A DNA stretch of 64,000 nt from Tetragonia tetragonoides (taxonomy: Eukaryota; Streptophyta; Magnoliopsida; Caryophyllales; Aizoaceae): NCBI GenBank assembly GCA_038025085.1, contig CM076145.1, positions 49,083,206-49,147,205 of the forward strand. The letters are read 5' to 3'. This document shows positions 53,801 to 64,000 of this stretch, one piece after another (the first letter of the stretch is position 1; each line of letters opens with the position of its first letter). Under the pieces are notes generated by a model. That model searched no databases. It saw nothing but the letters and a program-made list of their open reading frames with translations, and was not told the DNA's origin. Position numbers and translations under genes: made by a program.

Positions 53801-56800
53801 ATGACTCTAGGGCCCCGGGATGCCGAAAATCAATAGCTATCCACGGATTTTGGGCTTCCGAGAGGCCACAGGATGAAGGTTTATATTTTCACACCACATC
53901 ATACAGGATATCCCTAGGGGACTTGGGAGGACTCTGGGGTTCGTTACTAGATCCCTGATAGGCTTGTAAGGGCATTTTACCGAGACACTAATGTAGGGGA
54001 CGGAACACGGAAAGCATGGGTGAAATCAAAATCCGGGATTCCGGATGATCCTCCCAGGGCAACGAGGATCCTCTAGGTTCATGATATAACCCCAAGAGAA
54101 GTTTAGGCAAAATGACAATCGGGCCCCGGGCAGCTGAAAATATAAGGCTACAATCCACGTTTTTTGGGCTTTTGGGAGGCCTTTGTATGAAGGTGTATAT
54201 TCTGACACCACATTGCACGAGACACTCCTAGGGGACATAGGGAGTCCTCGGGTTCAGTTATTTGGTCCCTCATAGACTTGTAAGGGTGTTTTTACGGGCC
54301 ACCAATGTAAGGAGCGGAACACGAAGGCTATAATCCACATTTTTGGGGCTACCGGAGGCCCCCCAACGAAGGTGTATATTTTCACACCAGATCACACGGG
54401 ACACCACTAGGGGACCGGAATATGCCCGAGGTCCGTTATCTTGTCCATGATAGACTTGTAAGGGCGTTTTTACGAGACACCAATGGAAAGGGTAGAACAC
54501 CGAAAGCATGGGTGATATCGAAATTTGAGCACCCGGATGACCCTCATGGGGCACATACAATCCTCTAGGATTCATGATAGACCATGCGGAGATGTTTGGA
54601 CAAAAATAAATCCCGTGCTCCGAGAAGTCAAAAATTAAAGGCTATAATCCACAGTTTTTGTGTTTCCGAGAGACCCCGGAGTGAAGGTGGTATATTTTCA
54701 GACCACATCATACGGGACATCCCTTCGCGACATGGGAGGCCTACAAGGTCTGTTATCTTTTCCCTAATAGGCTGGTAAGGGTGTTTTACCGGGACACTAA
54801 TGTAAAGTTCAGAGGACAAAAATCATGGGTGATATCGAAGTTTGGGGATGCGGATGTCCCTCCCGGGGCACAGACAATCCTCTTGGGTCATGATAGACCA
54901 CTCGGATAAGTTTGTGCAAAAATGACACTCGGGCCCCCGAGCAGCCGAATTCAAAATAATCCATGCTTTTTTGGCTTCTTGGAGGCCCCGAAATGAAGCT
55001 GTATATTATCACACCACATCGCACAGGTTACTCCTATGGGGCATGGGGAGCACTCCGGGTCAGTTATATTGGCCTTTATAGGCTTGTAATGGCGTTTTTA
55101 CGTGTCACCAATGTAAGGGGCGGAACGCCGAAAGCATGGGTAATATTGAAGTTCGGGAATTCGAATGACCCCCCCATGCTAGCGAGGAGTCAGGAGAGTC
55201 AAGATAGACCTCCCGGAGAAGTTTGGGCAAAACTGACACTCGCACCCCGGTAAGCCGAAAACGAAGGCTAATCCACGTTTTTGGGGCTTCCGGAAGGTCC
55301 GGAACGAAGGTGTATATTTTCACACCATATCGTACGGGACAACGCTAGGGACATGCGAGGCCCCCGAGATCCATTATCTTGTCCTTGATAGGCTTGTAAT
55401 GGCATTTTTAAAAGACACCAATGGAAGGGGTGGAACACCAAAAGCATGGGTGATATCGATGTTCGGGGATCCGAATGCCCCTCACGGGGCACAACCAATC
55501 CTCTAGGGTCATTATAGACCAACCGGAGAAGTTTGTGCAAAAATGACTCCCAAGCCCCGAGAAGTCGAAAATCAAAGGTATTAATCCAATGTTTTTGGGC
55601 TTCCGAGAGGTCCCGAAATGAAGGTGTATATTTTCGCACCACATCATACGGGGCACCCCTAGGGGACATGGGAGGCCTACGGGGTCCATTATCTGGTCCC
55701 TGATAAGATGTTAAGGGCGTTTTACCGGGACACTAATGTAAGGGCCGGAACACGGAAATCATGGGTGATATTGAAGTTCCAGGATCCGGATGACACTCTC
55801 GGGGCACAAACAATCCTTTAGTGCCATGATAGACCACTCGAAGAAGTTTGGGCTTAAATGACACTCAGGCCCTGGGCAGCCGAAAATCAAAGGCTATATT
55901 CCACGTTTTTTGGGCTTGTGGGAGGCACTCGAATTAAGGTGTATATTTTCATACCAAATCGCATGGTACACTCTTGTGTAACATGGGGGCCCTCGGAGTT
56001 CGTTATCTTGTCCCTAATAGGCTTATAAGGGCGTTTTTACGAGCCACCAATGTAAGTGGCGAAACACAAAAAGCATGGGTGACGTCAAAGTTCGTGGATC
56101 CGGATGATCCTCCTGAGGCACCGAGGAGTTAGAAGAGTCATGATAGACCTCCCGAAGAAGTTTGGGCAAAAATGACACTCGCGCCCCGATAAGCCCAAAA
56201 CGAAGGCTATAATCCACGTATTTAGGGCTTCTGGGAGGGCCCGGAACGAAGGTGTATATTTTCACACTACATCATGCGAGACACCCCTAGGAGACATGCG
56301 AGGCCAGCGGGGTCCGTTATATGGTCCTTGATAGGCTTGTAAGGGCGTTTTTATGAGACAACAATGGAAGGGGCGGAATACTGAAAGGATGGGTGATACC
56401 GAAGTTCGTGGATGCGGATGACCCTCCAGGGCATAGACAATCCTCTAGGATCATGATAGACCACCCGGAGAAGTTTGGGCAAAAATGACTTATGCGCCTT
56501 GGAAAGTCGAAAATCAAAGGCTATAATCCACGGTTTTTGGACTTCCGAGAGGCCCCAGAACGAAGGTGTATATTTTCATAACATATCATACGGGACACCT
56601 TTAGGAGACATGGGAGGCCTGCAGGGTCTGTTATCTAGTCCCTGATAGTCTGGTAAGGCGGGAGACTAATGTAAGGGCAGGAACAAGGAAAGCATGGGTG
56701 ATATCGAAGTCTGAGGATCCGGATGACCCTCCCAGGGGCTTCGAGGGTCCTCTAGGTTCATGATATAACCCTAGGAGTATTTTGGGCAAAAATGGCACCC

Positions 56801-56960
56801 GGGCCCAGGGAAGCCGAAAACCGAAGGCTATAATCCACGTTTTTCGGGCTTCTAGGAGGTCCCAGAATGAAGGTTTATATTTTGGCACCACATAGCACGG
56901 GACACCCCTAGCGGACATGGGAAGCCTCATGGTAGATTATCAGATGCTTGGTAGGCCTGG
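50800..56960 (-). repeat. Satellite array 2 (~315-bp units, minus orientation)
   Basis: About 19-20 head-to-tail units, in the reverse orientation to array 1. The landmark ggtgtatattttcacaccac recurs near 51070, 51389, 51692, 52007, 52321, 52645 and 52960, a period of about 315 bp. Units fall into subtypes that alternate in order, giving a higher-order pattern. One unit around 54300-54330 has lost a large internal part. The array ends inside a unit near 56960. Open frames appear once per unit but are not preserved, so it is non-coding. Confidence 0.9.
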
Positions 56961-58024
56961 AAGGACGGAGTCTAATGCACTGGGTACCGAGCATGACTCT
57001 CCACCACCCCGTGCCACGAAACTTACCCCAAGCCCTCTCAACAATTATAGTGAGGTCTCATAATTTTTCTCAATTTTTTTGAAGTGATTTTATTTTTGTT
57101 GATATTTTTTCTATTTATTTCCTTTTTTTTGTATTTTTTTGATTAAAATTAAATCAAATAGCTACCTTGTGAGCAAAAAAGGAAAGAAAAAAAAAGGTAA
57201 TTAAATAATATATTTGAAAAGTTTGAGGTGGAACTTCTGGAAAATAACTCTTCAAACTCTCAAAAACCCTAATATGAAAGTTATGCACAGAGTATGTCTA
57301 CTCCTCTCAGAACCACTAAACCTTATAAGACTCTTTAAAGGGTAGTTGCTTGAGAGAGGGCTTATGGCCGAAAGAAGGCAAGCGACGCGATAAAAAACGC
57401 CTATCAGACACAGAGTAGTATCGAGTCGTGCGCCATCATTACCGAACACCCACGAGACCTCGTTGACGACATTGGCCCCCTACACATTCAGGAATCAAAA
57501 GATGCTCTTATAGATAGAAATATCGTCCCCACCATTAGGTTGAGGGCTCGACTCCTATTGGTCATCCGGCACTCAATGGCTTAGTTTCTCGTTCTCTGCA
57601 TTCAAAAGGGGTAGCTTATGTAGCTTGTGTTTCAGTTTCACTTTTCGCCTATGATTCCATGAACCATTGGACACCTACTTGATACTATCCAAACCACAAT
57701 GGAACATTTAGTTTGAGAAAGTCAAGATATATGCAACCTACTCCTAATCAGTAAATGTTTTTAAGCCCGCTGTATCCATACAAATCTCTTCCCGTCCAAC
57801 CAGCAAAGTAAAAGGTAGCATCATATGATAAATCGATAATCGATCCATTCAAAGACTCGAAAATAAAATAAAATGAAACACGATATACACATAACGATGA
57901 ATCACGATATAAAACATGCAGAAAAACAAGAAAATTAAACATGCATATGGAATAGCTTTTACTGCTACTGAACTCTTTTGACCACACTACATAGTAACTC
58001 GCTGATAATAGTTGATACAATTCT
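56961..58024. other. Intergenic region with an LTR relic
   Basis: No gene seen. Positions about 57268-57345 resemble part of the gypsy LTR at 9290-9360 (tatgaaagttatgcac, gtctactcct, aagactcttta). It is a diverged LTR fragment in plus orientation. 57055-57200 is a T-rich, low-complexity stretch. The end of this region holds the 3' UTR of the SUGP1-like gene. Confidence 0.5.
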
Positions 58025-61000
58025 TCAGTAGTATGCTTTGCGAGGGTTATTCTGCAAAAATGAACAAACAGATATCAGTAACTACGCGAACGCAATCAAC
58101 ATTAACCACATATAAAATTATACATAAAAAAACCAAAAAAGAAAAACACTATGAAACAAAGAAACACTAGTCAACAAGGAAACATTACTGAAACAAAGAT
58201 AAACGAAGGTAAATACCAGAGGATTTGGTCTGTGACGATATCCCAGCATCATTCGCTTCTTGTACTGCTCATAAATATCATCTTCAGGAGTTACCTCACC
58301 AGGTTGCTGCGCACCAACCCCTAAATGGTCTTTCTTTACATTACCTGCCATGATAGGGTCTGCAATACCTTTCCTAGAGCTCCCTAGGCCCTCACCTGCA
58401 GGTTTTAAGACCAAAGTGTTACTAAACCAAAACCTCACCCTGTAAACGGGACTTAAAAACTATTCATGTTGTTTTACAGTCTCGACTTCAAGTGAAATGA
58501 GCCCATGAATAGTAACTCAATAACAATGGCAAGGCATAGCCAACCAACAATAGACAAAAACAAAATGATGGCAGTTGAAAGGTGAATTGCTTTATTTCCT
58601 ACAATCCTACAACTCGAAAGGAAAGGTGTATATTTTCACATCACATGGGAAGGGACATCCTTAGGGGACATGTGGGCCCCTTATCTGGTCCTTAAAAGGC
58701 TTGTAAGGGCGTTTTTACGGGCTACCAATGTAGGGGGCGGAACACCGAAAGCATGAGTAACGTCGAGGTTCGGGGATTCGGATGACCCTCCCGGGTCAGC
58801 GAGGAGTCAGGAGTGTCATGATAGACCACGCGGAGAAGTTTGGACAAAAATGACACTCGGGCCCCGGGAAGCCGAAAATCAAAGGCTTAATCCACGGTTT
58901 TTGGGCTTCCGAGAGGCCCCGGAACGAAGGTGTATATTTTCACACCACATCATACGGGACACCCCTAGGGGACATGAGAGGCCTCCGGGGTCAATTATCT
59001 GGTCCCTGATAGGCTGGTAAAGGCATTTTATCGGGACACTAATGTAAGGAAAGCATAGATGATATCGAAGTTCAAGGATCCGAATGGCCCTTCCTCTGTG
59101 GTCATGATAGACCACTCGGAGAAGTTTGGGCAAAACGGACACTCGGGCCCCGGGTAGCCGAAAATCAAAGGCTAATCCACGTTTTTTGGGCTCCCGGAAG
59201 GCCTCACAACGAAGGTGTATATTTTCGTACCATATTGCACGGTATACCCATAGGGGCCATGGGAGGGCCCCAGGGTCAGTTATCATGTCCCTTTAGGCTT
59301 GTAAGGGTGTTTTACGTGACACAAGTGAAAGGACAAGAACACCGAAAGCATGGGTGAATATGGAGTTCGGGGTCACCATCCCTGTTAGGCTTGTAAGGGT
59401 GTTTTTACGGGACACAAGTGTCATGGCAAGAACACGAAAGCATGGATGAATATGGAGTTCGGGGTCCCGGATGACCGTCCCGGGGCATCGAGGGTCCTCT
59501 AGGGGCCATGATAGAACCCCCGGAGACGTTTTGGCAAAAATGACAACCGGGCCTCGGAAAGCCAAAAATGAAGGCTATAATCCACGTTTTTTGGGCTCCC
59601 AAGAGGCCCCGCAACGAAGGTGTATATTTTCGCACCACATCGCCTGGGACACCCCTAAGGGCCTCGAGGTCGGTTATCAGGTCCTTGTTAGGCTTGTAAG
59701 GGTGTTTTTACGAGACACAAGTGTAAGGGAAAGAACATCGAAAGCATGGGTGAATATGGAGTTCGGGGTCACCGTCCCGAGGCACCAAGGGTCCTCTATC
59801 GCCATGATAGACTCCCAGGAGAAGTTTGGGCGAAAATGACAATCGGGCCCCAAGGAAGCCAAAAATGAAGGCTATAATCCACCTTTTTTTGGCTCCCGAA
59901 AGGCCCCGCAACGAAGGTGTATATTTTCGCACCACATCGCACGGGACACCCCTAGGGGCCATGGGAGGGCCCCGGGGTCAGTTGTCATGTCCCTGTTAGG
60001 CTTGTAAGGGTGTTTTTACTGGACACAAAGTGTTAGGGCAAGAACAACGAAAGCATGGGTGAATATGGAGTTCGGGGTCCCAGATGACCGTCCCGGGGGC
60101 ACTGAGGGTCCTCTACCGCCATGATAGACCCCCCCGGAGAAGTTTGGGCGAAAATGACAACCTTGCCCGGGGAAGCCAAAAATGAAGGCTAATCCACGCT
60201 TTTTGGGCTCCTGGGAGACCCCGGAACGAAGGTGTATATTTCCGCACCACATCGCACTGGACACCCCTAGGGGCCATGGGAGGGCCTCGGGGTCGGTTAT
60301 CGGGTCCCTGTTAGGCTTGTAAGGGTGTTTTTACGGGACACAAGTGTAAGGGCAAGAACACGAAAGCATGGATGAATATGGAGTTTCGGGTCCCGGATGA
60401 CCGTCCCGGCCTCCCGGGGCACCGAGGGTCCTCTAGGGCCATGAAAGACCCCCCCGGGAGACATTTGGGCGAAAATGACAACCGTGCCCCGGGAAGCCAA
60501 AAATGAAGGCTAATCCACCTTCAATAGACAGAAACAAGATGATGGCAGTTGAAAGGTGCATTGCTCTAATTCCTACAATCTACAGCTCGAAAGGAAAGAA
60601 AAGGACGAAACTAAGAGGCAATGTTTAGATAAATTTGGAAAATTCACCAAACAACAGATTGTGAGATAGAGAGAGAGAGACACATCGATGTAGTATACCC
60701 ATAAATTGTAGGACAAACTTGAGATATTCTAGGACATACAGTTATCTTGAATGCAAATATTAAGATTCATGAAGCTGAAAGACACCTTTCTACAATGGGT
60801 TAATGGGATACAAGCAAAACAATATGTGACTGCTGTAATAGCTTTCATTTGAACAAAATATGTTTACAGGCTTAGCTTTCAATCTGTCAGTAACACAAGA
60901 TTCTTGCAAAAGTATTATACATTTAGCAAACGATCAATTGTTTCTAACTTAGTTCGGTTACCTAGAATATGTAATAAAACTACAACAACAACAACAACAA

Positions 61001-64000
61001 CAACCCAGTAAATATCCCGCCTACGGCGTGGTCTGGGGAGGTCCAGATGTACGCAGCCTTACCCCTACTAGTACATCTGGATCTCCCCAGACTCCGCCCA
61101 AGGTTTCCTAATTTGCGGAACGCTTAGTTCGCAAACGTAGTTCAAATTCGCAATTCGCACCTCACGGAGAGTTTTGTTCGCTAGGGATATTATGTATGAC
61201 CAGTTCGCTATTTTGGGAACCTAATTTGTCTTCTGTTCTTTTATTTTTTGGGGGGAGAGGGGACGAAATTTGTATGGTCAGAGTAATAAAGATTAGTGGA
61301 AGAAAGCTGTATGTATGGTCACTTCCAAGTCCCAAGGTCAAATAATAAAGTACTCCTAATTCAAGAAGAAAAATAATTTAAAAAGCAAAGAGAAGTTGAG
61401 TGGATGACAACTGTGAATTGGAAATACAATTTTAAAAAAAAAAAAGAAAAGAGGCCAGGCTTTCCTCTTTTCAGAGTTCACGTGACCATAATTCTTTTTC
61501 TCTCTCTTATTTTCTCCTTCTGTTATTTTCCACGTGACCCCTTCTTTATCTCATCTTCTTCCTTCTCACGGTCGAGTCAGCGAGCAACAGTGTCACCGGA
61601 GAACACTGCCAGCAAGTGCCAGCACGGTGGCTTCTCGATTGAGTCATACCAATTGACTCGCAGTTCACTACCCAACAAAAGCCCGAAGGTTTTGAATGCT
61701 GATTTTGTCATTAAGGCCTCCAATTAACAGATCTAGGGTTTTCAATTTTAGTTCACCACTTGGAGAGTACTAGGTCACGTTCTGAAGCGTTTTTATGCGT
61801 GCGCGAACAGCGAATGAGTACGTGCGATCTAGTTCACTAGGGGGGTGAGCGAATTTGGCAACCCTGACCCCGCCGTAGGCGGGATATTTACTGGGTTGTT
61901 GTTGTTGTAGTTTTATTACATATTCTGGGTAATAAAACTACAAGAATATGCTTATATGCTTGTAATACAGTTGAGAGACACACCTTCTTTCCAGCCCATT
62001 TTTGAGAGAAGCTTATGGCCAACATTATCAGCTTGTATCTTTGCCCTGTCCGCAGCCTCTCTGGCAGCTTTTTGTGCAGCTGCATCATTACATCTGGCCA
62101 AGAAGCTTTCAAGCTCTTCTGGCGGGATATAGTCTCCCATGTGATGACCTCTTTTTCCAGAAGATGCTGTAATAACATTAAATAGACATCTTTAGTAAAG
62201 ACTACAGTTTAAACTTGCAAAACATCCTTAGCGACTGGGTATCAAAGCTAGAGTTTCACTGAAAAAGCTAAATAACTTAATTTCAACAACAAAGTAAAAG
62301 TTCAGAGTCCTCACTAAAATACAGTCTAAAGAAAGAAGCAAATATCAGAGGTCCCAAATTTGAGCCCTCTCAGGGCCACTGGAGGCTTTTCTGTTTGTTA
62401 ACTCCAGGGCCAATGGTATAAGTCAGGTAAAACCCGGATGCCCATGTTATCTATTAACAAAGAAAAAGAAAAAGAAAAAAAAAAAAAAAAACACCATTCT
62501 CCCAAGACAGCCATATATTACCTTGGGCTTGAAGAGAAGCAGGGGGAGGCATCTCATCTCGTGACTGTTTAGGTGGTCTCTTCCTCTCTTCTGCCGCTGC
62601 TTTCTTCATGTAATACTCCATCATGGCTAGAGGATCTGTCCCAGATGCTGCACCATTAGACTCCCCTGCAGAGACAAATCATTCAAATAAACCAAGTTAC
62701 AAAAAATGCACATATATCATAGCCAAAACATCTCATGTATTAGCACATATGGACACAAAAGGATCCAAAGAGAACAATATTCAGCTACTTTTTTCAGCCA
62801 ATAAAAATTGCATTTAAATTTCCGAGGTAAATGGTAGATACGCTTCCCTTGTACACCCTTCACTAGACTCCTTCCAGAGTGCATGATGGGAGCGCATATA
62901 GAGTGATATAGGTACCTCGCAATCCCCACAATTTTTTTAACAATATACGGCTACACAAGACAAGCAATCCTCCATCAGAAATCTACAACAATGACCAACA
63001 AGGACAATAGAATTTGAGTGTGGTAATGGTACCCATGGAAGATAGGTTTGAGGAGCTCAAGATGATTTAAACTTGCCCTACTAGCAAAGAGGTAAACCCT
63101 TCCATCAGAAATGCTCGGGTTTACAGTGGGGCGGCCATCACAGCTGAAATACTATGGGATAGGGTAACTTACTTAGCATTGTCATGGACAAGAGCCACAG
63201 GGGCTTTTAAAAAAGATTCTAGTACTGAGACCCAGCGTATCTGGTCTAATTTGTAATTGTTTTCTTTTTGGAGGACAATTTCTACTCCTTTGCTGTATTT
63301 CTTGGACATTTTATTAATAAATTATCTTTATTTAAAAATTAATGCGGAAGTGCATAGCAGGAAACCCCAATCATAGATCAGGACAATAATTTCAAATGTT
63401 AACAGCCATGAAAGATGAGGAGTGGTAAACAGTGATGCTGCAGCTGGAGCTGGACTCAAACCAGAGTGGTAGCATGCTCTAGTCTGATTCAAAATAAAAA
63501 AGTTCAGCATCCCTGTCCACTTTGTCCTCCACTAACCGCTGTGCTTCTCATTACACTATTACAGACAGAACAATGCCAGATGTAAACACACACAAAACAA
63601 ATAAAACGAAATGATATAGCAAATACACATGTTCTCACCACTTCTTGCAGATGCAGTCTCCAGTGGAATGCCCTCATTTCCATCAAACAAAGCTGAAGCT
63701 GGTGTTTGATAATTCAACTTTCGGATACTTGACCTCTGAGAAATAGACGCCACCGAAGTGATGCTATCACCTGCAGATGTGATAAGAATATAAGATCCTC
63801 ACTTCAAACTACAGAGTCATACAGAAATAGATTCCAGTTTAAGACGCAATCTTGAGTTCTTTGCACTGAGGCATTACTAATATTGGACAAAGCAGCAAAT
63901 CCTACTCAAAGCCAACTTAGCAAACAAGAAGACGACTCTACTTCTTTCTACTCTGGAAGTTACAGATAGAAGCAAGAATAATTTAGTGGCGAACTATGAT
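58025..64000 (-). CDS. SUGP1-like SURP and G-patch domain protein, 3' part
   Basis: Homologue of the plant SWAP/SURP and G-patch splicing factor (Arabidopsis At3g52120; SUGP1 family), a nuclear protein linked to 3' splice-site selection. Five coding exons are visible: 63770-63639 (GDSITSVASISQRSSIRKLN), 62665-62522 (DPLAMMEYYMKKAAAEE), 62166-61984 (GHHMGDYIPPEELESFLARC; GHKLLSKMGWKEG), 58395-58217 (EGLGSSRKGIADPIMAGN; DDIYEQYKKRMMLGYRH) and 58051-58025 (NNPRKAYY then stop). Phases agree at every junction I checked. The G-patch is split by a 3,588-bp intron (61983-58396), far larger than the others because it holds a satellite array and a SINE composite. The SURP domain and start lie beyond the right edge of the window. 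All visible exons are intact. Confidence 0.93.
58620..60525 (-). repeat. Satellite array 3, inside a SUGP1-like intron
   Basis: About six units in the same orientation as array 2. The left part (58640-59280) matches the subtypes of array 2 (gaggagtcaggagtgtcatg). The right part (59300-60525) matches the subtype of array 1 (gttcggggtcccggatgacc, accgagggtcctct). A ~75-bp intron sequence including gatggcagttgaaaggtg flanks it on both sides, at about 58555-58625 and 60527-60600. Confidence 0.9.
60601..60970 (-). other. Ordinary intron sequence of the SUGP1-like gene
   Basis: AT-rich intron without recognisable elements apart from a short (ga)n run at about 60667-60680. Confidence 0.5.
60985..61928. 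mobile_element. Inverted SINE-like composite in the SUGP1-like intron
   Basis: 944-bp insert flanked by 14-bp direct repeats gtaataaaactaca at 60971-60984 and 61929-61942. Its two ends are inverted copies: (caa)n then cccagtaaatatcccgcc at the left, and ggcgggatatttactggg then (ttg)n at the right. The left arm continues ggtctggggaggtccagatg and tacgcagccttaccccta, which resembles the 3' part of Au-type plant SINEs. The right arm also carries an inverted copy of the flanking target sequence. The middle (61080-61860) is unrelated AT-rich sequence with a 107-codon frame of unknown origin. Confidence 0.65.
62167..62521 (-). other. Intron of the SUGP1-like gene
   Basis: AT-rich intron containing an A-rich simple stretch at about 62460-62491. 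No element recognised. Confidence 0.6.
62666..63638 (-). other. Intron of the SUGP1-like gene
   Basis: No coding homology. No defined element recognised on either strand. Confidence 0.55.

Noticed and set aside
50801..56930. Many 60-150-codon minus-strand frames in array 2
   Set aside because: Same reason: they track the 315-bp periodicity and are interrupted differently in each unit.
61404..61727. 107-codon plus-strand frame inside the intron insert
   Set aside because: Hydrophobic/Ser-rich sequence without a family, located in an inverted SINE composite; no splice or promoter support.

Overview
This is plant nuclear DNA, almost certainly from a eudicot. The genes have introns with GT/AG borders, and the families are plant receptor kinases, a PI31-type proteasome regulator and a SURP/G-patch splicing protein. 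They are buried in LTR retrotransposons, hAT, CACTA and Helitron remains, tRNA-type SINEs and satellite DNA. The species cannot be named from this window. There are no rRNA genes, no convincing tRNA genes, no organellar genes and nothing prokaryotic. Layout, left half: 0.4-3.3 kb holds a minus-strand PI31/PTRE1-like gene. 3.6-4.5 kb holds a MITE-like stretch and a degenerate GC-rich repeat. 4.56-8.81 kb is the first array of a ~315-bp satellite, split by a non-autonomous hAT element with an 8-bp target duplication. 8.81-14.58 kb is a 32-bp minisatellite split by a decayed Ty3/gypsy element with both LTRs and a 5-bp target duplication. 15.6-19.5 kb (minus) is a malectin-like LRR receptor kinase pseudogene. 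21.5-23.8 kb has a SINE with perfect target duplication and four head-to-tail Helitron-like units. 25.4-29.9 kb is a CACTA left end joined to a 5'-truncated Ty1/copia element. Layout, right half: 31.5-35.5 kb (minus) is a second malectin-LRR receptor kinase, nearly intact but with one frameshift. 35.9-37.7 kb carries three more related SINEs. 38.3-42.4 kb (plus) is a complete seven-exon G-type lectin S-domain receptor kinase. 42.6-49.2 kb is a Ty1/copia element on the minus strand with both LTRs and an extra ORF ahead of gag. 50.2-50.8 kb is a duplicated, frameshifted exon of the splicing gene, followed by the second satellite array (50.8-57.0 kb), which shows higher-order organisation. 58.0-64.0 kb (minus) is the 3' part of a SUGP1-like SURP/G-patch gene; one 3.6-kb intron holds the third satellite array and an inverted SINE composite. 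How the genes relate: the three receptor kinases look like part of a local cell-surface immunity/signalling cluster in which the S-domain kinase is intact and the two malectin kinases are tandem relatives decaying by independent lesions. PI31-like and SUGP1-like are conserved housekeeping genes. The most unusual structure is the satellite family: the second and third arrays abut copies of SUGP1 exon/intron sequence, suggesting that satellite and gene segment were duplicated together.
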